From positions 62,001-126,000 of the forward strand of contig WTXI01000031.1 of assembly GCA_022376515.1 (NCBI GenBank): a DNA stretch of 64,000 bases. The letters run 5' to 3'. The DNA is from Lactifluus volemus (taxonomy: Eukaryota > Basidiomycota > Agaricomycetes > Russulales > Russulaceae). Within the stretch, counting starts at the first letter, position 1. Every line of letters begins with the position of its first letter. Shown piece by piece: positions 37,480-49,739 of this stretch. The position numbers and the translations under genes are program-made. A model generated the notes under the pieces. That model made no database searches. It was not told where the DNA came from and saw only the letters and a list, made by a program, of their open reading frames with translations.

Positions 37480-37898
37480 AAAGATTGAGAACCCGAACAT
37501 TTCCACGAACACGCCGATGGCTGGCCACTTGAGAAAGACGAGGAGGATGCCTCCGAAGAAGCAGGCGGTCCCACGCAGCTTGTTCTTCCGCGCGAAAAAG
37601 TAAAACATCTTTTGTGGGCTGGTGAAGAGGAAGAGACGGCCGAGAAAGAGGATCAAAGTGCATGTGTATATCGAGGGAAATAATGATTAGCCAGCATGAG
37701 AGTGGGAGAGATGGATTGCGCACATTTCCGAGGGCGAGGAGAGCACCGTCAAAGAAGAGCATGACGCCGAGCAGCATGAAGAGTGCGCCAGACGAGGTCA
37801 GCCCGACGCCAATTTCTACTCCGAGTTAGTCGTTGACGTTTCGTAGTGAAAGGAAACAAAAAGGCCTTTTACTGACTTTGCATATCTGTTAGCCACAT
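37480..37898 (-). pseudogene. Got1-like relic 5, exons 1-3
   Basis: Exon 1 starts at 37898 (MWLTDMQ), and exon 2 encodes [20 protein letters not shown] through ALLALGN without a break. The acceptor before exon 3 has changed from TTAG to TTTG. Exon 3 reads ILFLGRLFLFTSPQKMFYFF and has the same 1-nt loss at GFSIF as relic 2. It sits beyond the 3' end of receptor E. Confidence 0.75.
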
Positions 37899-38086
37899 AA
37901 TTTTGGGAGGATTCGATTAGGGGTGTATATGTCACGGTAGCAGGTGAAGCGAGGCGGTCGTGGCAGGCCGCCACGTGCCATGCTGACGCGATATGTCGCG
38001 CGCGCTAGTAACTGACCAGCTTTGGTCACCTTTGATTGGAATCGTTCAGTCACGCCAGCCATGGGCTTGATACACTGCTTGGTTGC

Positions 38087-38359
38087 TTACCAGTAATAGT
38101 ATCGAGGGCTCCTCACTGTCCTCAGTGTATGAACCATATGTGTGGCGATGAGTAAAAATTGAGTGAGAAATTCAAACATTAGGTCAAGCATTAGGTGAAA
38201 TCCTTGAGTGAGATGATCCACAGACAGCATTGTGTCAGCATCGTCAGCAGAGCCGTGTATGTCCTGGACTAAGAAAATACAGATGCCATATGCAAACGAG
38301 AATGGCTTGCGATCTAGACAACTTTGAGCTCCATACACAATGGCAGCGACAAAAGGCAT
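38087..38359 (-). other. Conserved small ORF of unknown meaning (90 codons)
   Basis: Encodes a peptide starting MPFVAAIVYGAQSCLDRKPF. A 68-codon version is at 11607-11813. The plus-strand counterpart near 32384-32610 is frame-broken. It lies between the Got1 relic and the 3' end of the receptor. With one of three copies broken and no known family recognised, coding status is doubtful. Confidence 0.25.
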
Positions 38360-38861
38360 TAATAGGTTCTTGTCGCACTTCTGTTGTGAATAAAAGCGAA
38401 CGAATGCGTTGTTCTTGTCTTAGAGAATCATTTCTTGTTCCATCAAGGACAACTTGAAGCACGCGTATATTCCCCCGCTGCAAAAATAGTGCGACTGACA
38501 CTTAGTCCAGAAGACGCAGGCCACTGAGTTAAGATTTATATAGTCTGATTTGTTCCATACTTCAACAAGACTGTCGGTCATCATATCATACGCTAGTATC
38601 CTATGTAATGTGAACACTGCAGTGGTGTTCGATTATATTTGTGACTTGTCCAGTTACAATGCCTTTGCATCTGCACCACAACTGAGAAGGAGCTGAATGA
38701 TATCCAGGTTCCTTCCTTTGATACGAGATGTAGCTACGTCTGGCCATTCGTGTTATGTGAATCAACATCTATGGAACAATCGAGAAGGAGCTACGCAATG
38801 TCTGCGGGTTCAAATTTCAATGCAAAGTGCAATGGCCTCTGGTTGTTTGTGTCTTGTGAGT
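38360..38861. other. Decayed terminal ankyrin module of NLR E
   Basis: Homologous to the last exon of gene A but frame-broken, with the TAG-for-Gln change in the ADIAQLLL region near 38795. Probably now 3' UTR or intergenic. Confidence 0.55.
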
Positions 38862-41800
38862 TTACATTTGGGACGGGGTATTAGCGACATCTACATCATG
38901 ATTTGCACCATGAAGAAGAAGAAGCTGGACAATTTCCAGGTGTCTGTGTCTCAAAGCCAGATGAAATGGGGCGAGGTTATTTTTATCCAGGGCATTCGGA
39001 TCTGCGCCATGATCGAGAAGAAGTCGAGCAGAGTCTAGGTATCCAAATTCCGATGCAAAGTGTAATGGCGTCGAGTTGTTCATGTCTTGTGAATTTACAT
39101 TTGCACCACACTCGATAAGGACTTTAGCGAGATCTGAACGCTTCTCTACCTCGAAGATCGACCTAAAAGGAATTCTAGCATTACCTAAACTGAAATCGAG
39201 AATACCATAAAGCGTACCAAGCATATCGGAACACCAGGCTTAAGGCAGTCCGGGCATCTTCATCTCGGGAATCATGATTTGCGCCACGAAGAAGAAGAGG
39301 CTGGACAATTTCCAGGTGTCCGTGTTCCGAAGCCAGACGCAATGGGGTCACGTGATCATTATCCAGGGCGTTCGGATCGGCACCATGATCGAGAAGGAGT
39401 CGAGCAGTGTCTAGGTATCCAGATTCCAATGCAAAGTGTAATGGCGTCTTGTTGTTCTTGTCTTGTGAATTTACATTTGCACCACACTCGATAAGGACTT
39501 CAGCGAGATCTGAATGCTCCCACTGGCAGTTCCTTGACCTAACGGATTTCTAGCATTACCGAATCGAGAATGACATAAAGCGTACCATTCTGACACCAGG
39601 TGTAAGGCAGTCCTGGAATCCTTATCTCGGGAATCATGATTTGCGCCACAAAGAAGAAGAAGCTTAACAATTTCCAGGTGTCCACGTTGCGAAGCCAGAT
39701 GGATTGGGGTCACGTGATCGTTATCCAGGGCATTTGGATCTGCGCCATGGTCGAGAAGAAGTCGAGCAGAGTCTACGTATCCATTTTCCAATGCAAAGTG
39801 CAATGGCGTGCGGTTGTCCGTGTCTTGTGAATTTACATTTGCACCGCACTCGATAAGGACTTTAGTGAGATCTGAACGCTTCTTTATCTTCATTATCTTC
39901 ATTCTTGGTGACCTAGAAGGACTTCTAGCCAAGTTTCTAGCATCACCTAGGCTGAAATCGAGAATGACATAAAGCGCACGGATGTGAGTATAGTGCCATG
40001 TGTAAGGCAGTCCGGGCTTGCTTATCTCGGGGATCATGATTTGCGCCACGAAGAAGAAGAAGCTGGACAATTTCCAGGTGCCCATGTTGCGAAGCCAGAT
40101 GGATTGGGGTCACGTGATCGTTATCCAGGGCATTTGCATCTGAGCCATGATCGAGAAGAAGTCGAGCAGCATCTAGGTACTGAAATTCCGATGCAAAGTG
40201 CAATGGTGTCCGGTTGTCCGCGTCTTGTGAATTTACATTTGCGCCGCACTCGATAAGGACTTTAGCGAGATCTTCACGCTCCTTTTCCCTACCGATCGAC
40301 CTAAAAGGATTTCTAGCATTACCTAGGCTGAAATCGAGAATGACATAAAGCGTACGGATGCGAGGATAATGCCAGGTGTAAGGCAGTCCGGGCTTGCTTA
40401 TCTCGGGGATCATGATTTGCGCCACGAAGAAGAAGAAGCTGGACAATTTCCAGGTGCCCACGTTGCGAAGCCAGATGGATTGGGGTCACGTGATCGTTAT
40501 CCAGGGCATTTGCATCTGAGCCATGATCGAGAAGAAGTCGAGCAGCGTCTAGGTGCCGAAATTCCGATGCAAAGTGCAATGGTGTCCGGTTGTCCGCGTC
40601 TTGTGAATTTACATTTGCGCCGCACTCGATAAGGACTTTAGCTAGATCTGAACGCTCCTTTTCCTCATCGATCGACCTAAAAGGATTTCTAGCATTACCT
40701 AGGCTGAAATCGAGAATGACATAAAGCGTACGAATATGAGAATAGTGCCATGTGTAAGGCAGTCCGGGCTTGCTTATCTCGGGGATCATGATTTGCGCCA
40801 CGAAGAAGAAGAAGCTGGACAATTTCCAGGTGTCCACGTTGCGAAGCCAAATGGATTGGGGTCACGTGATTGTTATCCAGGGCATTCGCGTCTGCACCAT
40901 GATCGAGAAGGAGCTGAGCAGCTTTCAGGGATCCTGTTTCTGATGCAAAGTGCAATGGCGTCCGGTTGTCCGTGTCTTGTGAATTTACATTTGCGCCACC
41001 CTCGATAAGGACTTTAGCGAGATCTGAACGCTCCGATGATCTAAAAGGATTTCTAGCATTACCTAGGCTGAAATCGAGAATGACATAAAGCGTACGAATA
41101 TGAGAATAGTGCCATGTGTAAGGCAGTCCGGGCTTGCTTATCTCGGGAATCATGATTTGCGCCACGAAGAAGAAGAAGCTGGACAATTTCCAGGTGTCCA
41201 CGTTGCGAAGCCAGATGGATTGGGGTCACGTGATCGTTATCCAGGGCATTTGGATCTGCGCCATGGTCGAGAAGAAGTCGAGCAGAGTCTACGTATCCAT
41301 TTTCCAATGCAAAGTGCAATGGTGTGCGGTTGTCCGTGTCTTGTGAATTTACATTTGCACCGCCCTCGATAAGGACTTTAGTGAGATCTGAACACTCCTG
41401 TATCTTCAAGGTCGATGACCTAAAGGGATTTCTAGCATTACCTAGACTGAAATCGAGAATGAGAATGACATAAAGCGTACGGATGTGAGTATAGTGCCAG
41501 GTGTAAGGCAGTCCGGGCTTGCTTATCTCGGGAATCATGATTTGCGCCACGAAGAAGAAGAAGCTGGACAATTTCCAGGTGTCCACGTTGCGAAGCCAGA
41601 TGGATTGGGGTTACGTGATTATTATCCAGGGCATTCGCGTCTGCTCCATGATCGAGAAGGAGCTGAGCAACTTTCAGGGATCCGTATTCTGATGCAACGC
41701 GTAGCGGCATCTGGTTGTACTTGTCATGCACACCAGCATCTGCACCATACTCGAGAAGAGCCTTGGCCACTTGCCAATGATCTTGGACCGACACAGAATG

Positions 41801-44778
41801 TAATGGTGTCGATCCTCTGTCGTCCAGAGAGTTCAAATCCGCACCATAGGAAACAAGGATCTGAACAACTTCCAGGTGTCCTCGTTCTGACGCTAAATTC
41901 AGTGGAATGCAGGAGTTGTTGTCGCGTAGATTTGTATCGGCCCCGTGCTGGAGAAGAAATCGCGTCATCGCCCCGTTGCCCCTTTCAGAAGCTATAGATA
42001 ATGGAGTGTGATGGTTAGACTGCCGAGCGTTTACGTTTTGTGCGCGTTGGAGAATGAGGAAATCTGCGATGTCACATAAGCCGTAGTGTGCCGCGAGATG
42101 TAATGGAAGTTGTATTCTCCGGAAAGGGTACAAATCAATATCTTTCCAGGCCCGAAAGTGTTGGGTTGTTGGGTCGAAAAAACGTCTCATGCCTTCTTGT
42201 ACTGTCACTGACACATTTTCAAACAGGGCATGGTCCACCCAGTGTGCCACTGCATAATGAGCGAGAGGGAGCTTCTTGAGGCTATCATTGGTGACCTTTT
42301 CATCGGGGTGCAGCAGAGTGCCGAGGCAGGCTTCCGCGACCATGGTGTGAGCAGGTGTAGCAACAACGTTGTAACGGCGGATGGTAGGCATTTGCGCAGC
42401 TGCGAGGCGGCCCGACATTAAGAATTCTTTCACCGAAAAATGCGAGAACTGAACAAGTTTCGATCGGCGTATCGGGCCAAAGCTATCCTCTTCATAGTAT
42501 TCCCCATAATCTTGGACAACGGTGATCAGACTCGAGCACGTGGATAGCACAGCCTGCATTGGGTCTTTCCGGCGACGATCCTCGACAAGCTTGGGAATTG
42601 CTCCGGCCTCGAAATCGAAAGCAAGAAACTCCGCAAGCTCTTCAACGTCAAACGGACGGGACGCCACCGCCATACACTGGAACAGCCGGTGTGCATAGTC
42701 CCAGATTGCCTCATCAATATCTAGCAAGGTACGCTCATACGTCCCATCGAGGGTGTCGGGCAATTCTTCCAGAGCAACCCGGATTCGCTCCGGAGGGTAG
42801 CGGCGAAGGAAGTCGAATTGACATGAGACCCATTTGAACCTGCATCACATGTGTCAGTCACCATCGCGCAGTTTTGTACCACCGATGCCTTACATTCTAT
42901 CGCCCTTTTGTGAAAGCGCTTCGGTGACTAGTGTCTTCTCCTCCTCTCCCCATGCTCCCATGACGAAGTCCGAGTCAACGACAGATCTGATGTATGTTTC
43001 GATGTCTCGCCTTTGTCCATCCTCTTCGTGAAGGGAAACAAAATGGGACTTCAAGTGGTTCATGATATTTTCGATGTCGGTTTCAGGGCGAGAAGTGACG
43101 CATATACGTAGATTTGGAAAGTTTAAACCGACAAGCTCCTCCACAAGCTTGAGGACCTTTCCCCGGGGAGATGGAGTGCCATAGGCTTTCGGGCATTCGT
43201 CAAGAGCATCCACAATGAGGTAAATTGGGGGATGTGCAGTACATCGGAAAATATCCTTTAGACAATTTGCAAGTGCGGTGTCACTGGGTTTTCGAGAGCC
43301 ATTACGGTGATCCGAATAATAGAACTTTGAAAGAATCTCGGAGTAGGACTGGGACTGGTCATGAAGCTGGAACAGAAACGAGGATAATAAACCCCGCAAA
43401 TTCTTCTTTTCGTCGTCTCCGAATTCACAATAGAAGAACGCGAGCGAGGCCGATCCAGACTCGCGCATGCCGTCGATGTAATCAATAATCGACGAGCTTG
43501 TCGATGATATCAGTTTCCACACCGGAAAGTTCCGGAAATGTTGCGTACCAGATGACGGTCTTTCCAGCGCCGGCTACGACAACAGAAGCCATCAATCTCG
43601 GTACGTTGCTTTAACAACAAGGGACACTGACGATTACCACAAACCCACAAGAGGGATCCAGACGACTGCCAGTTGACGAAAGTATTACTTTGAGTGAGCC
43701 ACGTCGTGGTCCCGTCGTGGCGAGCTTCGCACGCCATGTTGTGGTTCTTCGATGGGTCTGGCGGGGAGAGCCAGTGTTGAAGATCTCGCCAGATTTGGTC
43801 AGCTGTAACACGATAACGATCTCAGTGTTCTTGGTCAGAAATGACGAGGTTATGTGGATAACTGACCCTTTTCTTTCTTCGCATGGCTTGTCCCACCGTC
43901 CATGATCTCCCTCGTATTCTGCTCAACACGGGAGACAACTCCGAGCGTCTGCGCTGCAGTCGCCCGCACCTCCTCCTGGATAAGCTTATCCAGCTTCTTT
44001 AGTGCCGCCTCGACCTTATTCTCTCCAGAAAGCTTCAATAGGAACTTCTCTGCATCGTGGTCAGCCATGTGACCAATGGGCAAAAATCCACTCACTCAGT
44101 CGTGCTTGCTTTATCTGTTTGGTAGCCAGAGCCAAGGTAGACAACATTTCGATTATGATCTTCACAACAACCTTCCTTAGTGCCATTGTTGGAGAAGCTT
44201 GGGTATAAATATCCAAGCGTTGGACGAAATTTCCAAGGGAGTCAAATAGTTCGAAAAGGAGATCATAGCTGGCATTGACATCCTTCACGGCCTGGGATAC
44301 GAGATGTCACGAGAACACGCGCTGAGAAACTGAAGAGACATACGGCAAGGAGGATACCAATGGCAGAAAATACTAATTTTATAGATGGGATGGACTGCAG
44401 AATATGCATCATGACACGAACGGAGACTATGGGCACATTCAGACGCACCACTGAAGCAACACCATGTCCAGCTTGGATAGCTCCTTGAAGTCCTCTCAGG
44501 GCAGTGCCCGAGCCAGTGAAAACCGTATGCAGAACATTCACCGTACGCAGTATGGACTTCGTCATCTTGGGGTGACGGTCATTTCCGAGGGATTTACGAA
44601 AGGCTTGTATTGTCTCTTCGAGAACTTGATTGATGGACTCAATAGTGTGGCATGATCTGAGTCGAATGGCAAGTTGATGTTCAATGAGGCTTTCTCCGAC
44701 CTTCGTTTGGTACTGGTTAACTGCATCGTCCAAAAGAGACTGCAAAGTAGACGAGTCAGAAGTATCAGTTGTAGACAT
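38862..44778 (-). CDS. NLR E: Goodbye-NACHT-ankyrin receptor, open frame (1713 aa)
   Basis: Minus-strand exon model: 44778-44449, 44394-44344, 44291-44096, 44049-43867, 43802-43632, 43573-43549, 43496-42894, 42839-41481, 41419-41096, 41040-40732, 40676-40356, 40300-39980, 39912-39586, 39538-39218, 39162-38862. The total is 5142 nt without a stop. Start MSTTDTSD lacks one Ser compared with the paralogs. Walker A is GNPGAGKT, from AAT where A and D have AAA. The P-loop exon reads VIC instead of VLC. Walker B is LIVDALDECP. The winged-helix region carries an acidic loop near EYYEEDSFG. Array exons are very alike (309-327 nt). The last exon ends early at VANTPSQM because of a short deletion. It is probably a functional receptor with a shortened tail. 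Confidence 0.83.
39163..41480 (-). repeat. Ankyrin exon array of NLR E
   Basis: Units of 324, 309, 321, 321, 327 and 321 nt, followed by the last exon. Introns are mostly 55 nt; one is 47 nt (39539-39585) and two are longer (61 and 67 nt). Several donors read CC|GTACGC or TC|GTACGC in place of TG|GTACGC, and one is GTGCGC. Phase is constant throughout. Confidence 0.85.
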
Positions 44779-44949
44779 ATGGTTGAGAAAGGAGAAACTA
44801 GTCGGGTCTGAGTATATGAAAGTTGTCGTGGGTTCAAGGTGAGGGTGAGGCTACCTCGTGTGTTGATATCGAGTGAACTGTTTTTACGGCAGGCGCAAGC
44901 AACTTTCCTATGTGGCTATACAAGACCGGCAACAACGTTAGCCGGTCGA

Positions 44950-46579
44950 TAGTGCCTGTGTGTACTGTATCTGAGTCTGGCTATCCAATCATCGTCATTC
45001 CTGTGCCAATATCCATTACGCCCCAAGACTAAGTTACCTGATTCAGTCTCCTCGTGAGAACTTGGCCCGGCCACCCGGCGACAAAGCGATCGATTTTCGG
45101 GCAGAATTGGTTATCGGTACTATTGTAAGCTCATTATCCTCCCCTCGCTAAAGGCTCTCTTTCCGAGTCCACTACAACAACGATATCGCTGTCCTCTATC
45201 TATTGGAATGATTGCATCCCCACTCTCCCGCCGTCATGAATCGTGATGGACGGACAACCTCTATGGCCGACTAACAAAATCTCAAAAAGTGTTTCTACGT
45301 GCCAAAAAGCATCTTTAAGCATGTGACGTCCTTCCTGGCCCGTCATGACTCCGAGTCCTCAGCCACCATGGGGAACGCATAGAATAAACCCAAGGCTTTT
45401 CTTCACATGGACCGTGGACACTCCCTGGGGAGCGCCTACCATGCGTCGGCGGTACGTTTATGCCACGTCAGAGTCTTCGCGTTCTGGGATGACACGCTTG
45501 TTGCTAGACAAGTGCCAAACAAGGTCGAAGAGAAACTGAAGGAGATGGAAGTCGTGCAGGGTGATCGATAAAGGAGATGGTCGTCGAGGAGACGCGGCTT
45601 ACGGAAGGCGTGGGTAGGGGCGCGATTGAAGACCGAAACCTACGAGATTTTGACAAGGAGAATATCGAGAGTTGACTGTTGATAGAAAACACGTTATGAA
45701 CAAAGACTATTTCTTGTTGTCGCTGTGAGCAGACCTCCGAATCATCACAATTTGATTCAGACAAACCCCGTCCAAATTTACAGACGACCTTTGTCAGGGT
45801 ACAAATGCCAGTGGCACAACTGGTGTATTCTCTCCAAAAGTGATGCAGTGCCTGAATAAGATAACAAAGAAGGAATAATACCAATTCCTGCTGTCTCCGC
45901 ATTGCGGATCCGACATTCACAATAGAGTTAAATGGGCTCATCTCGGCAATAAGTCCAGCGAAGGTTAATTGCCCTCAGATTGAGGTGAACGAGGATGACG
46001 AATTGTTCGAATACTCTCTATGCCAGTTGAGAACTTGAAAACTACACCTGCTTACTTATTTCTGGTCCTCAATTTCGCCCTCATCACCACATCCTCCATT
46101 TATATGTCCTCACTGGGTGTACATCACTCTTATCATGCACGGCAGCAGTCAGCCGTCAACGAGGTCACCAACAGGGTTTCACGTTCAGAACATCGGTGCC
46201 GCGCCAGGCCAGAGACGACGGTCAGTATGTGAGTAGCTAATGACGGAGTTGAGTGCAAAAAGCGAGAGACAAGTGTGCGTTGGCAAGGACGTAATGCTGT
46301 ATAGCGAAGCCTAAACCAATGTGGATGGAGAACGAGCGAGTTATATGATTACAGTGCTTACCTAGAATGACCTTGTTGTAGAGCCTGGCAGGGAAATGCA
46401 TACATCGGTGGCACGTGAACCTACTGGTCCAAAACCTGGAAGGTGTGGCAGTGGTATGGCATGCGCGAGATGTCAAGAGGAAATTGTGAGGGGCAGTAAC
46501 CTAGAGCGTAGAGGTATGGTAGTCACAGAACAGGCAAGGAGGGGCAGGACGGAGATGCAGCCAGTCAAGCGCATACGCA
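44950..46579. repeat. Block X, copy 6
   Basis: Follows the 5' end of receptor E. Slightly shortened in its first 300 bp compared with other copies. Holds the shared NKVEEKLKEMEVVQ region. No intact ORF. Confidence 0.7.
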
Positions 46580-46890
46580 CGCAAAAATATTGAGAAACCC
46601 GAACATCTCCACCAGCAGGCCGATGGCTGACCACTTGAGAAAGACGAGGAGGATGCGTCCGAGGAAGCAGGCGGTCCCACGTAGCTTGTTCTTCCGCGCG
46701 AAAAAGTAAAATGTCTTTTGTGGGTCGGTGATGAGGAATGGGCCTCCGAGGAATAGGATCTGGTGCGTGCGTATCGAGGGAGTGATCAATAATAATGAGA
46801 GCTAGCTTGAGAGTGGAAAGATTGAGCCCATTTCCGAGGGCGAGAAGAGCACCGTCAATCAAAGAGGAGCATGACGCCGAGCAGCTCAGC
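46580..46890 (-). pseudogene. Got1-like relic 6
   Basis: The minus strand carries LGGPFLITDPQKTFYFFARKNKLRGTACFLGRILLVFLKW in pieces, and MFGFLNIF at the end. The 4-nt insertion after GVMLLFD is the same as in relics 1 and 3. The first exon is lost. Confidence 0.7.
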
Positions 46891-46919
46891 TCAGCACAAG
46901 CGCCTTTGAGCGCTCGCTT

Positions 46920-48180
46920 GATCAACCGAACAACGCCACCCCTTCTGGGTGACTCCGCGATCGCCAGCTGAGCATTCTCTGAGCACACCTTCCGAGTTCC
47001 GATCCTTCCCCTCACTCCACAGCACATCCGGCCGGGATGTTGGCACAATATTAATATTACTCTCGCTCGAGATTTCCCGCTCTTTTGGCGTTCAAGGCAG
47101 ACGTACAACAAAAATGTATCGCGTCCATGATCGACTAACATGTTCTTGCTGGCCAGCACGTCATAACGATGCCCTTCCCGGGCCTATCCCGTTACAACCC
47201 ACTCAGTTACCTGGACAACTCACTGTAAGCCCATAGTTTGTATTCGCATGGGCCCTGGACACTTTCTGGGGAACGCTTGTCATGCGCTGAGTCGCGTCCA
47301 CGGGTCTCGATGGGCCACAATGGGTGTCCACATGGCGTCCTCACAGCAACGTGTATGCTGTCATGGATGCGGCTCCAGCAAACTATTTCGACGACGGGCG
47401 TTGCGCTGCTGTTGTGTCACGTAAGTCCTCGCGATTTTGAATGAAATACTTGTGAGTAAGGACATGGATCTGAAAGAGCATGTCAAAGGAGGTACAAGAG
47501 TAACTGAAGGAGAGACAATTCATGCAGGTCGATCAATGAAAGAAAATATGGGTGCAAAGGAGGTGCGGAGTGCGGTGCACATTGGTAGGAGCACGGTGAA
47601 AGGGAGCCTACAAGTCTTTGACGAGGAGAAATTCGAGCTACAACTTGATTTCAGGTGCAGAAGCACATACAAGTATACTTCTTTCGTCAGTACAAATGAC
47701 ATGGTGTATTTGCCCCAGAAGGGGTGTTACAGTGTCTGGATAGGACAACAAAAAGGAAGCGACACCAATCCCCGCCGTCTGCGCATTTCCCGTCTGATAT
47801 GCATAAAGAGAGGAATCCAGCGATGAACCCAGCGAAGATTGGTATCCTCGGGTTGTCATCACCAGGGATGACGGGTTGTTCGAAGGCTCTGTGCTGTGGG
47901 TTTGAGCCAGCTCAAGACTAATACATCTTCCATCTATATGTCCCTCGCTGTTCTTCAGGAACCTGAGCCAGGACCGTCAACCAGGCCACCTAACAAGGTT
48001 CCACATTCAGAAATGAGGTACGGTGCCAGGCCAGAGGCGATGGTTAGTAGGTGGCTAACCAATGAAGGAGCCGAGTGCCGGATAACTGTGTGTTGGAACG
48101 GGTGTAATACCGCACAGAGTCGTGCCTAAACGTCTATTGAAATGTGACACCACGTAGGTAGGGCAGGCGCCTTATTTCAA
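46920..48180. repeat. Diverged block X' (copy 2)
   Basis: Longer partner of 20700-21404. It contains an open plus-strand frame at 47437-47826 with MKENMGAKEVRSAV, which is alignable with MKEMVVEETRLTAGVG in X copies. Minus-strand GNAQTAGIGVASFLLSYP at 47700-47800 is alignable with GNAETAGIGIIP-like text in X. I cannot decide which strand was coding, or whether either was. Confidence 0.5.
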
Positions 48181-48199
48181 TGGCACGCAAACCTGCTAC

Positions 48200-49430
48200 A
48201 TGGTCCACAAACTGGAAGACGTGGCAGTCGTATGGAAAACGCGAGATGTCCAAGGTAAATCATGAGGGGGAGCGACGTGGAACTTGTCGGTGGGTAATTA
48301 GTGAAGAAAAGCGGAAACAAATGCTCTGAAGTGGGGAAGATTAGTGCTATAAGGGGTAAATGGGGCCGATGAACGCACATCTTTGCACCTAAAACAAGAC
48401 AATTCGAATATCTTTGACAGCATGACAACGGTTAGCCATTTGGATGTCGAAACTGGGGCCCACGCATAGCTTGAACCTGCGCGAAATTTGAAACGTCATT
48501 CGTAGGTCAGAGCGAGGAAGGTGCATTTACTCTAGCCGATATCAGCTTGCAGGACAAAAGATATCCAGCACATCAAAGACATCGGAAAAGACCAAGTCAC
48601 TACTTGACGGGGTATGCAGTGGAAGGTTTCTGTGGAGGTGATGACCGAAGAATACGTTTCGGGCGTTCGGGTCATGGCCCGTCTCAGCCGAGCTCGTCTA
48701 TTTCACACAACGATTCATCCCCCTACTTCTCGACCAGCATCAGTCAAGGAGGTGACCCACCAAATTCGCCTCGCTCAAGATGCCCTTCATAGTGGTCTTT
48801 GCACAAATTGACTACTTCATATGTCCGCGGGCTCGACCATGCTCACCCCTGATCCGTCGTATGCCCTCCAGCAATACGAATGAATTTCTCTTCCCACTGG
48901 CAGCAATCTCGCATGTAGCCCTGTAAGGCACCCCAGCGCTACCTTCGGCCCCGATGTTCTTCTCAGTTACCGCAATGTCATGCTTGCAATGCTCATAGTA
49001 CGTACAGTGTCCCATACTTATTACTAGTCCATCGTAGCTCTCTGAGATTCTCGCGCCTGGAGCTTCCCGTAGCTTCTTTCGTCCGCGCAAGAACCACGAA
49101 ACTTCATGTGAGCGATTTCATGTCCTCCAACCCCCGCCTCCAGCCACGGGGACAATACATACAATTGATGTTCTTTTCACCATTCGATGTTCATGCAAAT
49201 GTACAACATCCCATGCACACGGCGCTCGACTAATGCTCATCCAACGTGCCGACATTTGTGACGCCGGTTCTGCCCACAGATCCAGTGTGACCGCGTTCGA
49301 GCACTAAGAATCCAAGCTCCACCTTGACCGGACGATCCGAATGCTACTGGCAGATGAGTTCTAGAAACGTGGGTCGTACTCAGCGCCGCTGGTACAGACA
49401 AGGGATCGACAGAGGTACATAGGGCGTCAA
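48200..49430. repeat. Block Y with W-like tail, copy 3
   Basis: Direct copy of the segment at 8560-9340, extended on the right by 49090-49430, which resembles the ends of block W with its middle missing. No intact gene. Confidence 0.6.
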
Positions 49431-49439
49431 GAAAGCCTC

Positions 49440-49695
49440 TGGAATGCCACGGAGTGACCGAACAGGTAAGGAGGGGAGGACAGCGAAGCAGTCAAAAGCA
49501 CGCTAGCGCCTGAAAAGGTTGAGAGGAACGGACATCTACACCAGCACAGTGATGGCTGTCGACTTGAGGAAAGCAAAGAGGATGCTGCCGAGGAGGCAGA
49601 CGATTCCATGTAGCTTGTTACTCCGAGCGACAATGGAAGATGTGTTTTGTATGCTGATAAGGCCACCGAGGAAGAGGATCTGGTGCGCGCATTGA
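49440..49695 (-). pseudogene. Got1-like relic 9, strongly decayed
   Basis: Only exon 3 is recognisable on the minus strand: pieces of ILFLGGL, ARSNKLHGIVCLLG and ILFAFLK. Frame-broken and more diverged than the other copies, which suggests an older duplication. Confidence 0.55.
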
Positions 49696-49739
49696 GTCAG
49701 TTGTCAATAGTAATAGCCATGGATGATCCGATCTGGCTA

